A DNA stretch of 64,000 nt from Providencia alcalifaciens (GTDB taxonomy: Bacteria > Pseudomonadota > Gammaproteobacteria > Enterobacterales > Enterobacteriaceae), in contig JAOQNJ010000001.1 of the NCBI GenBank assembly GCA_025961275.1, positions 3,307,353-3,371,352 on the forward strand. The letters run 5' to 3'. How positions within the stretch are numbered: position 1 is the first letter of the stretch; every line of letters begins with the position of its first letter. The position numbers and the translations under genes were made by a program. Below, one piece after another: positions 38,775 through 46,342 of the stretch. The notes under the pieces were generated by a model that was given only the letters and a program-made list of their open reading frames with translations, made no database searches and was not told the DNA's origin.

Positions 38775-39587
38775 TCATAGATCCGTAAAGTTGAGTTCGT
38801 CTAAATTTTTGTATTCAAAGCAAAAATAAAAGTGCAAAAAAAAATCATAAATAATCATGGGATACGTTTTTATACTGACAATGCTTTAATTCGCACGCGT
38901 TTTTGTATCATTCAATTCATTGAGCCATGTACTTATATAGCCATTGGGATAGCTTCATTTATTGGCTAAATATGTTTTAGGGATAGATGAATTATTTCCA
39001 TAATAAAATTACTGTTACATTAATATTATTGATGATGCATAAGTGATTTGACGGATATATACATCAAGCTCAAATAAGCATTATCTGAGTATTATAGTGT
39101 AAGCATGACACTTAGCGAGTGAATTATTAAGTAATCTATCTTTATAGGAACAAACTTAAAATATTTTATTGTGCGGCTAGCAGTCGTTAAGGCAGATTAT
39201 CTGAAATTCATTCTTTTTTCTATACTAAATATTCATTTTACAATTAGTAATGAGTTGTTCGATTATTAGTCTCGAATAATATCAATTAAATAGATATTTT
39301 AATTATCATAATATTACCCTAATAATAATTAAGTAATATTACTGATGAGATGTAATTTTGTAATATTTAGTCATGATTAATTACTTCTTGTTAGATTATT
39401 TATTTAGCACATTCAATGAATGAATATTAACCAAATTAGCAAAATTATAACTAATCTAAAATTATATTTATGTTTGGATGTGTATCACTTAAGTAGCAAT
39501 GAATGGTATGGGATAAAAAAATACTGCGTTCAGTGACCTGAATCGCAGTATTGTTGGCATCGTATCGAGAGACCTCAGCGTGATAAA
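38775..39587. other. 813-bp non-coding gap between wzi and cpxA
   Basis: The gap is very AT-rich with no credible open frame on either strand. It must contain the wzi promoter at its left end and the cpxA terminator at its right end (39515-39551). I see no repeat or RNA gene in it. Confidence 0.6.
39515..39551 (-). terminator. Terminator of cpxRA
   Basis: An 8-bp stem (atactgcg/cgcagtat) is followed on the minus strand by a run of six T. It lies about 35 bases after the cpxA stop. Confidence 0.8.
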
Positions 39588-40958
39588 CTATCGACCGTGC
39601 TCTGGTAGCCAGATTTGTAAGCGTAAGCCACCGAGTGGGCTATCGTCTGCTTTAACCCAGCCTTTATGCTGTGATACCGCAGTTTCAACAATAGCGAGTC
39701 CTAGGCCAGTGCCGCCTGTTTCTCTCGCACGCGCTTCATCTGTGCGGTAGAAAGGTCGGAAAATATGCTCACGGTCAGCTGCACTTACCCCTGGGCCGTC
39801 ATCATCGACGGTAATTAATACACCGTTATTTTCTTCTTTAAAGTCGACAGCAATATGTGTATTCGAATAACGAAGTGCATTACGCACGATATTTTCAAAC
39901 GCACTACCGATTGCTGATGGGTTACAGTAAAGAGGCCATGAACCTGGCGGAGCAGTGACGTCCAACGTTTTATTCATCTGCTCGGCTTCAAAGCTGGCAT
40001 CATCTAAAATATCACCCCACAGTTCATCAGCTTTAATGTTCTCCCTAAGGATTTCATTTTTATGCTGACTGCGTGATAACACTAATAAATCATTGATCAT
40101 GCTATCCAAACGATGGGTTTCGGTTTCGATACGCTCAAGCTCTTTACTTTCACCATGTCGACGACGTAATAGGGCGGTTGCCAATTGGAGCCGAGTTAAT
40201 GGTGTACGCAATTCATGAGAAATATCAGAAATTAAACGCTGCTGAGCGGTAACCATGCCATCCAAAGCGCTAATCATTTGATTGAAACTGTTACCCGCAG
40301 AAAGAAACTCTTGAGGGCCAGCTTCTAGCTCTGGGTGAGGTCGTAAATTACCTTTTGCCACATCATCTGCCGCCATTTTTAATTTACGGGCAGGTCGAGC
40401 AAGACTCCAAGATAGCCAAAGCAATAATGGGGCGCTGATCAGCATTGTGGCGATTAACAGCAAAAATGGACGGTCAAACAATAAGTTAATAAAGTCAGAC
40501 TGCGGGCTATTGGCTGGACGAACTAAATAGAGTTGATAGTGATCTTCACCATCACGGATGGAAAATGGCCCAAGAATTTCAGCTCGGCCATATTTTTTCT
40601 TTCTCGGATGATCTGCGTTGTCTGATTGCCCGATAAAGTTACGGATAACTTGCATTTCACTCGGCATCGCGCCAATAACTCGGCCTTCGCTAGTGACAAT
40701 AATAAGCCGCTGACCCGGTGGTGCCCATTTTTTGATGGAATTAGAAATTCGCCTCCACCAAAGAAGGTCATTCATCGGAGCTTGTGCGAGCTCCGCTTCG
40801 ATATGTTGTTCAAGCATTTCCCCTTGGCGTTGCTCACTTTCCATAAGAACAGTGAGCTGCCTAGAGTCAAGCTTGGGTACCATCAGCACTAGCATCAACA
40901 CTAGTGCGAGGGTAAACCAGAAAATCGCAAATATTCTTGCGGTTAAGCTATTTATCAT
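39588..40958 (-). CDS. cpxA: Envelope-stress sensor histidine kinase CpxA
   Basis: CpxA senses misfolded envelope proteins and phosphorylates CpxR. The 456-residue inner-membrane protein has a first helix at about residues 8-26, a periplasmic domain and a second helix near residue 165. A HAMP domain follows, then the HisKA box ISDISHELRTPLTRLQLATA with the phospho-His, and the ATPase boxes NIVRNALRYS, DDGPGVSAADREHIFRPFYR and GGTGLGLAIVETAV. Its start overlaps the end of cpxR by 4 bases. Next to the polysaccharide locus it marks the second border. Confidence 0.97.
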   Translation of the reverse strand: MINSLTARIFAIFWFTLALVLMLVLMVPKLDSRQLTVLMESEQRQGEMLEQHIEAELAQAPMNDLLWWRRISNSIKKWAPPGQRLIIVTSEGRVIGAMPSEMQVIRNFIGQSDNADHPRKKKYGRAEILGPFSIRDGEDHYQLYLVRPANSPQSDFINLLFDRPFLLLIATMLISAPLLLWLSWSLARPARKLKMAADDVAKGNLRPHPELEAGPQEFLSAGNSFNQMISALDGMVTAQQRLISDISHELRTPLTRLQLATALLRRRHGESKELERIETETHRLDSMINDLLVLSRSQHKNEILRENIKADELWGDILDDASFEAEQMNKTLDVTAPPGSWPLYCNPSAIGSAFENIVRNALRYSNTHIAVDFKEENNGVLITVDDDGPGVSAADREHIFRPFYRTDEARARETGGTGLGLAIVETAVSQHKGWVKADDSPLGGLRLQIWLPEHGR

Positions 40959-41653
40959 GTTGCTGAAACCATCAGGTATCCACGACCACGCAATGTTTTA
41001 AACCAAGGTTGGCCATCTGTACGTTCTGGGAGTTTACGACGTAAGTTAGAAATGTGCATATCGATAGCACGGTCAAATGGCGTTAGGCGTTTACCTAACA
41101 CTTCCTGACTGAGGTGCTCTCTTGAAACCACTTGGCCAAGATGCTGGGCTAATAAGTACAGCAAGGTGAATTCGGTTCCGGTTAAATCAAGAATTTCACT
41201 ATCGAAACTGGCTTCTTGACGGCCAGGGTTAAGTTGCAGTTTATCGACTTGCAGGACTGGGGTATTGCTATTATCACCTTGGTTCTGATCGCTCCAATTC
41301 GAACGGCGTAGCAGCGCACGAATACGCGCAACCAGTTCACGATCATTGAACGGTTTAGGTAGATAGTCATCTGCACCTAACTCTAGGCCGAGTACTTTGT
41401 CGAGTTCGCTACCGCGCGCAGTCAACATAATAACCGGAGTTTGGTGGATTTGACGTAGCTCTTTTAATGTCTCAATACCATTTTTCTTTGGCATCATGAC
41501 ATCGAGCAATAACAAGTCAATGGATGAGTCGATTTGTTGTAATGCCTGTTCACCATCAAAAGCGATGACAACATTGAAACCTTCCATTTCCAACAGTTCT
41601 TTTAAGAGCGACGTGAGTTCACGGTCGTCATCAACTAATAGGATTTTATGCAT
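40955..41653 (-). CDS. cpxR: Envelope-stress response regulator CpxR
   Basis: CpxR activates envelope-folding genes. The 232-residue OmpR-family protein has a receiver domain (MHKILLVDDDRELTSLLKEL, phospho-Asp in LLLLDVMMPKKNG, conserved Lys in DYLPKPFNDREL). A winged-helix DNA-binding domain follows, ending FKTLRGRGYLMVSAT. I chose the ATG at 41653, which gives the E. coli N-terminus. An upstream in-frame start would add eight unrelated residues. It is divergent from its target cpxP. Confidence 0.97.
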   Translation of the reverse strand: MHKILLVDDDRELTSLLKELLEMEGFNVVIAFDGEQALQQIDSSIDLLLLDVMMPKKNGIETLKELRQIHQTPVIMLTARGSELDKVLGLELGADDYLPKPFNDRELVARIRALLRRSNWSDQNQGDNSNTPVLQVDKLQLNPGRQEASFDSEILDLTGTEFTLLYLLAQHLGQVVSREHLSQEVLGKRLTPFDRAIDMHISNLRRKLPERTDGQPWFKTLRGRGYLMVSAT

Positions 41654-41708
41654 ATATTTAAGTCCTCCGACTGCCAAAATACGATAACAATCTTCACGAT
41701 TCCATGAC

Positions 41709-41723
41709 TTTACGTTCTTTTAC
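41709..41723. promoter_or_regulatory. CpxR box
   Basis: On the minus strand the site reads GTAAA-AGAAC-GTAAA, an exact match to the CpxR consensus GTAAA-N5-GTAAA. It lies in the 153-bp gap between divergent cpxR and cpxP. It should drive stress activation of cpxP and autoregulation of cpxRA. Confidence 0.85.
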
Positions 41724-41806
41724 ATGCTCTGACGATAGTTTGCAGGCACCAGCGTATAGTTGTCCTCATTGAATCACGAGCACTGTCCGGGAACAAGGAG
41801 TACAGA

Positions 41807-42349
41807 ATGCAAAGAACAGCAAATACAACGGTTATGTTGACGTTGGCTTCTGCATTCATTATCGGGTCAGTGACGGCTTTTGGGGATACACCAGAAAATT
41901 CGATGTTAACTGGTGAGACGTCAGCTCCCCTGATGTTACAAATGCAAAATGAGCCAACATCTTCAGTTCAAATAATGACTCAACTTCAACACAATGAGTT
42001 ATTTAATAATGAAGAGCGCGTAAGCACATTTATGTTTAATGGTATCACGTTAAACGAAAAACAGCGTCAGCAATTACGTGATTTAATGGCGACACAACGT
42101 CGTTATCAGTTTGATAATCCAGTTTCAGTGCAAGAGCGTGAAGCACTACACAATTTAATCGTCGCGGACCAATTTGATGAAAAAGCGGTGCGTGACCAGT
42201 TAGAACATAGTTTGCAAAAAGAATTAGCTCAGCGTGTTGAAATGGCTCGTATTCATCATGAATTGTACCTGATGTTAACACCAGAGCAAAAAGCCCAACT
42301 TGAGCAGATACATCAACAAAAAATGTCTCAATATCAGGCTTTGCAGTAA
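41807..42349 (+). CDS. cpxP: Periplasmic Cpx adaptor CpxP
   Basis: CpxP is a periplasmic dimer that dampens CpxA and helps deliver misfolded proteins to DegP. The 180-residue precursor has a signal peptide (VMLTLASAFIIGSVTAFG). Its two LTxxQ-type motifs are TLNEKQRQQLRDLM and MLTPEQKAQLEQIH. It is transcribed from the CpxR-box promoter and ends in a good terminator. In E. coli fieF follows; here a prophage does. Confidence 0.93.
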   Translation: MQRTANTTVMLTLASAFIIGSVTAFGDTPENSMLTGETSAPLMLQMQNEPTSSVQIMTQLQHNELFNNEERVSTFMFNGITLNEKQRQQLRDLMATQRRYQFDNPVSVQEREALHNLIVADQFDEKAVRDQLEHSLQKELAQRVEMARIHHELYLMLTPEQKAQLEQIHQQKMSQYQALQ

Positions 42350-42451
42350 ACGAATTTAATTGAATCTTTTGATCCTTGATTCTATTGATAGACGTAGTGA
42401 AGTAGCAATAAGTGAGTTTTTTCTTGCCATAGACACCATCCCTGTCTTTTA

Positions 42452-42478
42452 CAGCCCCTTTTAGGGGCTTTTTTTTCA
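42452..42478 (+). terminator. Terminator of cpxP
   Basis: A GC-rich hairpin (agcccctt/aggggct) is followed by a run of eight T, about 100 bases after the cpxP stop. It is the last clearly chromosomal feature before the prophage. Confidence 0.9.
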
Positions 42479-42479
42479 A

Positions 42480-42555
42480 TAGGTTATGTTTCCAATCCTT
42501 TAAAAACAGCAACTTATCAATTTTTAAAAGGCTATGAAAGTTCATCAAAGTTCGC
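42480..42555. other. Probable prophage left border (att side)
   Basis: The change from chromosome to phage lies between the cpxP terminator and the integrase terminator hairpin. The right junction is outside the window, so the duplicated core cannot be defined. No tRNA or other gene is visible at the junction. Confidence 0.45.
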
Positions 42556-42590
42556 CGAGGTGGACGGAAACTGGACGGTCGCCCACCTCG
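42556..42590 (-). terminator. Hairpin after the integrase gene
   Basis: cgaggtgg at 42556-42563 pairs with ccacctcg at 42583-42590 around a 19-base loop, just past the integrase stop. It may terminate int, or it may be part of the attachment region. Confidence 0.5.
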
Positions 42591-42596
42591 ATTTAA

Positions 42597-43574
42597 TTAA
42601 ATTTTCATACCATTTAGTGGATTAAGCTTTATTGCTAATTGCAAGTAATCAGGTGCTAAGTGGGCATATGCCATTGTCTGATTAATGCTTGCATGCCCTA
42701 ATATTTCTTTCAGAGCTACAATGTTTCCACCATTCATCACAAAATGACTGGCAAACGTATGACGTAAAACGTGTGTTGCCTGACCTTTTGGTAAATCTGG
42801 TTTCACTCTTTTCAACGTTTCTCGGAACGTGTTGTAATCCACTTTAAATAGTTTTCCTGAATTCTTAGTTTTTATTTGCCTTACTAATTCATCAGAAATT
42901 GGAATTACTCTTTTTTTACCGTTCTTTGTTTGTAAGAATGTTACTCGCCCATGCTGTACTTGCTCACTATGTAATGACTCCGCTTCACTCCAACGTGCGC
43001 CGGTACTTAAACAAAGTAGGGCTATAAGTCTGTAATCACCAGACACCGAATTTAATAATTGCGGTATCTCTTGCTCACTTAAAAAAGTTAGCTCAGGTTC
43101 TTTTTCTTTAAGTGGCGGTAATCCTTTTAATGGATTCGTGCTTTTAAAGAGTTCTAATTTTTCAAGGGCAGTTAACATGCCTGATAGACGATACATATCT
43201 CTGTTAATTGTTGAGGGACTAATGCCGCCAATCAATCGCGAGCTACGATGTTCAAGTAGGGCATGTTTATCAAGTTGATTCATTGTCGGATTTCCCAGAG
43301 CTTTTACCGTTTTAAGTAAATGCCTTTTTTCGATTATTCCGTTTTTCAATGTTTGGCCATGATATAACCACCACTTATCTAGCAATTCTTTCAGTTTTAC
43401 CTTTCCGGCTAACTGTATATCACCTGAAAATTTCTTTGCGTTAACAATTGCGTACTTTTCAAAAGTAACCGCTTCAACCTTCCGATCAAATATCCGTCTT
43501 AATCGTTTTCCGTCTTGCCCGTTCGGGCGTATATCCACTTCGTATCGACCATCATTGAGCTTCTTAATTGCCAT
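42597..43574 (-). CDS. int: P2-type tyrosine recombinase integrase
   Basis: The enzyme integrates and excises the phage at att. The 325-residue protein starts MAIKKLNDGRYEVDIRPNGQ, almost as in phage P2 Int. The catalytic residues are visible: Arg in LCLSTGARWSEAESL, HVLRHTFASHFVMNGG with His-x2-Arg, His in LGHASINQTM and the nucleophile Tyr in MAYAHLAP. I chose the ATG at 43574 with GGAGGG 7 bases upstream. The upstream in-frame extension is not family-like. It is transcribed with the repressor gene upstream. Confidence 0.96.
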   Translation of the reverse strand: MAIKKLNDGRYEVDIRPNGQDGKRLRRIFDRKVEAVTFEKYAIVNAKKFSGDIQLAGKVKLKELLDKWWLYHGQTLKNGIIEKRHLLKTVKALGNPTMNQLDKHALLEHRSSRLIGGISPSTINRDMYRLSGMLTALEKLELFKSTNPLKGLPPLKEKEPELTFLSEQEIPQLLNSVSGDYRLIALLCLSTGARWSEAESLHSEQVQHGRVTFLQTKNGKKRVIPISDELVRQIKTKNSGKLFKVDYNTFRETLKRVKPDLPKGQATHVLRHTFASHFVMNGGNIVALKEILGHASINQTMAYAHLAPDYLQLAIKLNPLNGMKI

Positions 43575-43640
43575 AAGTAAGCCCTCCGATGTAGCTGACA
43601 GACTGCGACCAACAGTAGTCAGAATATTCATATAAAACGT

Positions 43641-43934
43641 CTAACCAGTTTTCTTTTCTGAGAGGGGTAAGGTTTCTTTCTCTAGCCCATTGTGTGCGAG
43701 AGTCGGTGCTATTTGACCAACTTCGGGGGCAGTCTTTCCGGTCATTAGCCATAGACTATATTTTTCAAATCTGGGGTTTTCTGTAATTTTTAATAAATTC
43801 AATCCACTAGGTTCATATACGCCAGTCTCATATTTACCTAATGTACTTATAGACAAATCAATCATTTCACATAGTTGAATTTGGCTAAGTCCTTCAGCGA
43901 TTCGGATCGCCTTAACTTTTTCGCTCAATTTCAT
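43641..43934 (-). CDS. P2-like C repressor (lysogeny control)
   Basis: The 97-residue XRE-type helix-turn-helix protein has SEKVKAIRIAEGLSQIQLCE and LSISTLGKYETG in the DNA-binding part. The C-terminal part, YSLWLMTGKTAPEVGQIAPTL, closely follows the P2 C protein. It should repress the early promoter of cox and keep its own promoter active. Two palindromic operators lie just upstream. It is divergent from cox, the usual P2 switch. Confidence 0.93.
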   Translation of the reverse strand: MKLSEKVKAIRIAEGLSQIQLCEMIDLSISTLGKYETGVYEPSGLNLLKITENPRFEKYSLWLMTGKTAPEVGQIAPTLAHNGLEKETLPLSEKKTG

Positions 43935-43940
43935 TTGACA

Positions 43941-43989
43941 CCTTCCTATATAGGATGTAGATTTATCCGAAACCTTCCTATATAGGAAG
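43941..43989. promoter_or_regulatory. Operators of the lysogeny switch
   Basis: Two copies of ccttcctatatagga lie at 43941-43955 and 43973-43987, 32 bp apart in the same orientation. The second completes a perfect 16-bp palindrome (cttcctatataggaag). They sit between divergent C and cox, so they are the likely repressor operators. Confidence 0.8.
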
Positions 43990-44063
43990 ATTTCAGGCGA
44001 TAAGAAACCCCTTAAAACCGAAAATAAAAGGCTTTAAAGGGTTTAATCAGGAGAGGTTAGCAA

Positions 44064-44336
44064 ATGAGCCAAGAACAAATCAATGTGAAATATCCGGTTA
44101 GTGCTGTACCACTTGCTAGATTTGCGGAGTTGATCGGTAAAAATCATGAAGCGGTAAAGTCAATGGCTAAGCAGGGTAAGTTACCGATTATCGAATTTCG
44201 AGATCCAATGAAACCAAAAAGCCGCGCCGGTGAGATTTGGGTAAGTATTACTGAATTTAATCGTGGAATGGATGAAGCATTTTATAACCGTACAGAAGAG
44301 CAGCGTAAAACATGGCTTTTGTGGGTAGGGCTATAA
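44064..44336 (+). CDS. cox: Cox: excisionase and early regulator
   Basis: The 90-residue protein resembles P2 Cox: an AT-hook-free winged helix with RFAELIGKNHEAVKSMAKQG and KLPIIEF. SRAGEIWVSITEFNRGMDEA follows, and the end is WLLWVGL. Cox promotes excision with Int and blocks the C promoter, favouring lytic growth. It has an AGGAG ribosome site and is the first gene of the early operon. Confidence 0.9.
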   Translation: MSQEQINVKYPVSAVPLARFAELIGKNHEAVKSMAKQGKLPIIEFRDPMKPKSRAGEIWVSITEFNRGMDEAFYNRTEEQRKTWLLWVGL

Positions 44337-44353
44337 GTTTTTAAATATCAAAT

Positions 44354-44372
44354 ACAACCTTTAGACGGGTAA
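44354..44372 (+). repeat. Repeated 19-base phage motif, copy 1
   Basis: acaacctttagacgggtaa lies in the gap between cox and the small membrane protein gene. It is nearly identical to the copy at 50345-50363, with one C and one G moved. Confidence 0.45.
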
Positions 44373-44378
44373 GAAAAA

Positions 44379-44570
44379 ATGAAAACAATTCAATCTCAAC
44401 AATTCAAACATATCCTTAATGGTGATTCAGTGAAAAATTACCGTTCTAATTCGATACAAGATCTAACACCACAACAGCGACTGGCTAAGCTAGAAAAGAA
44501 ATTTAACACCGTTGTTTATTTCGCGCTGGCTTTACTTGTTGCGCTATTTATCACCTTATTCAGTAAGTAA
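44379..44570 (+). CDS. Small membrane protein of unknown function
   Basis: The 63-residue phage protein has a polar N-terminal half with the segment LTPQQRLAKLEKKFN. One C-terminal membrane helix (VVYFALALLVALFITLF) ends in SK. It sits between cox and the next early gene, where P2 has small orfs. I do not recognise it. A repeated motif (44354-44372) lies just upstream. Confidence 0.7.
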   Translation: MKTIQSQQFKHILNGDSVKNYRSNSIQDLTPQQRLAKLEKKFNTVVYFALALLVALFITLFSK

Positions 44571-44582
44571 TAAAGAGGCGGT

Positions 44583-44993
44583 ATGACTACCGAAACCACG
44601 CATTCAGAAATGAGAGTTATCAAGCGTGATGAGCATCGGGAACCACACTACAACCGCGCGATAACTTACTCATTGGATGAGAAAATAAATCAATTAAATA
44701 TGTGTTCAAAACTGAGAGGTGAATTATTCAAAGACAAAGAAAAGGTAAACGGCAAAGAAATGAATCAAGGATTAATTGAATTCATCAAAGAACTGAATAG
44801 TGCGCCTAACAACCGGGAAAGAAAAAATAAAAGAGTGATCGGCCTAATATATGTATTGGCTGGAATTGAAAAAAACAAACACTCATTGAATTACAAACAG
44901 TTAAGTCATGATGAACAGGTGAGATTAGTTGAAGCTATTAATCAACTCAAGGCTATAAGCTCAATATTACCGACTGACTTGGCAATTAAATAA
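44583..44993 (+). CDS. Early phage protein of unknown function
   Basis: The 136-residue charged soluble protein has no signal, membrane segment or motif I recognise. By position (after cox, before the replicase) it could correspond to P2 B, which helps load the host helicase, but I cannot confirm similarity. It starts 12 bases after the preceding stop with a weak GAGGCGG site. Confidence 0.7.
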   Translation: MTTETTHSEMRVIKRDEHREPHYNRAITYSLDEKINQLNMCSKLRGELFKDKEKVNGKEMNQGLIEFIKELNSAPNNRERKNKRVIGLIYVLAGIEKNKHSLNYKQLSHDEQVRLVEAINQLKAISSILPTDLAIK

Positions 44994-45062
44994 ATCACTG
45001 CAAAAAAACAAATGACCTTAATCGGTCAGGGTTTCTTACATTCTAAATTCGAGGTTTTGAGT

Positions 45063-45320
45063 ATGAAAAATATAGAGAAAAAACAAATAAAAATAGGCGA
45101 TACCAGAAAAACAAGCATAACAATTACTGATATGACCTTGATTATAAAAAAAGTTCGTGAAGATGAAAGAAAATCTATATTCAACCGAATATCAGACAGA
45201 TGGGCGATTCTCGCAATTAAAACAATATTGGAAGAAATGAGCGCTGAAGAAATTACAAACTTGATTAATGGCGAATCAGAGCATTTTTCTAACTTAGCGG
45301 CGGAATTAAATCATGTCTAA
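45063..45320 (+). CDS. Small phage protein of unknown function
   Basis: About 85 residues, MKNIEKKQIKIGDTRKTSIT to ELNHV. It is charged, probably helical and soluble. I chose the ATG at 45063 because it has CGAGG upstream. The in-frame ATG at 45012 has no ribosome site. It overlaps the next gene by 8 bases. No family is recognised. Confidence 0.65.
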   Translation: MKNIEKKQIKIGDTRKTSITITDMTLIIKKVREDERKSIFNRISDRWAILAIKTILEEMSAEEITNLINGESEHFSNLAAELNHV

Positions 45321-45534
45321 AGAAATCGACCTCGCCAGCGAGCAAGAGGAACTACTACGTGAAAACCAAATCAAGGCCATCACGAACCGCCCTCGCGGTG
45401 TTTCTGCTTTCTTTTGCGATAGCTGCGGAAAGCCCATCCCCGAAAGTCGCCGAATTGCATCACCAGGATGTGTTTTATGTGTTGAGTGCAAAACACTTGA
45501 TGAATTGAAGTCAAAACATTATCGGAGTGTATAA
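45313..45534 (+). CDS. TraR/DksA-type zinc-finger protein
   Basis: The 73-residue protein has a four-cysteine zinc finger, CDSCGKPIPESRR to CVLCVEC, as in TraR and the short DksA-like proteins of P2-family phages. The N-terminal helix is short. Such proteins can bind the RNA polymerase secondary channel and change promoter choice. The real role in this phage is untested. It overlaps both neighbours slightly, so the early genes are coupled. Confidence 0.88.
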   Translation: MSKEIDLASEQEELLRENQIKAITNRPRGVSAFFCDSCGKPIPESRRIASPGCVLCVECKTLDELKSKHYRSV

Positions 45535-45535
45535 C

Positions 45536-46342
45536 GTGGCCAATAAAACCATCCTAAAATGGGCAGGCTCGAAAGTTCGTATTATTGAGCAGCTACGCCC
45601 ACACCTACCAAAGACAAAACGCTTAGTTGAGCCGTTCGCCGGCTCATGCGCTGTGATGATGAATACTGATTATGAGCAATATCTAATTTCTGATATCAAT
45701 ACAGATCTAATAAATTTATATCAATCAGTCAAAGAAAACCCTGAAAGAATTTTAGACTTATGCCGTGGTTGGTATGATTTTGACCAAACCCCAGAATATT
45801 ATTATTTAGTTCGATTGAATTTTAATCGAATAAAAATTAGTAATATTAACAGAGCATTTCGATTCTTATATTTAAATCGCCATTGTTATAACGGGTTATG
45901 TCGTTATAACAAAAAAGGTGAGTTTAACGTCCCGCATGGTAATTACAAAAAAACATATTTACCTGAGCAAGAAATTAAAGCCTTTGCTGATAAAGCAACT
46001 AATGCAGAAATATTAAATCTTGAATGGCAAGACACATTATCCCTTGCTGACTATGGCGATGGTATTTATTGCGATCCCCCATATTTCGGAGACAGTTTCA
46101 CCCAGTATCACACAGCTGGTTTTACTAATTCCGATCATGAGTCTTTAGCCTTTGCATTAAAAGATATTAATGATATGCAAGGAAACCCAATCACGGTTTC
46201 AAATTCGCTTGAAGCCAAAGAGCTTTATGCTGATTTGGGTTTCATTATTCATGAGATCGAAGCGCCTCGCACTATTGCCGCCAACGGCAACCGAAAACCG
46301 GCGAAAGAAATCATTGCAGTGCTAAACGGTGACGCTCAATGA
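45536..46342 (+). CDS. Dam-family DNA adenine N6-methyltransferase
   Basis: The 268-residue D12-class methylase has the SAM motif ILKWAGSKVRIIEQL at the N-terminus, LVEPFAGSCAVMMNT, the recognition region FLYLNRHCYNGLCRYN and the catalytic DPPYFG in GIYCDPPYFGDSFTQY. By family it should methylate GATC. I chose GTG 45536 with CGGAG 8 bases upstream. GTG 45527 is an alternative. It lies in the early operon before the replicase and may protect or time phage replication. Confidence 0.9.
   Translation: MANKTILKWAGSKVRIIEQLRPHLPKTKRLVEPFAGSCAVMMNTDYEQYLISDINTDLINLYQSVKENPERILDLCRGWYDFDQTPEYYYLVRLNFNRIKISNINRAFRFLYLNRHCYNGLCRYNKKGEFNVPHGNYKKTYLPEQEIKAFADKATNAEILNLEWQDTLSLADYGDGIYCDPPYFGDSFTQYHTAGFTNSDHESLAFALKDINDMQGNPITVSNSLEAKELYADLGFIIHEIEAPRTIAANGNRKPAKEIIAVLNGDAQ

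Noticed and set aside
42045-42548. Minus-strand open frame of 167 codons across cpxP
   Set aside because: It is antisense to a well-supported gene and crosses its terminator. The composition is not protein-like.
43575-43752. Extra minus-strand frames between integrase and repressor
   Set aside because: They overlap the C repressor gene and the integrase leader in other frames, without start signals or family features.
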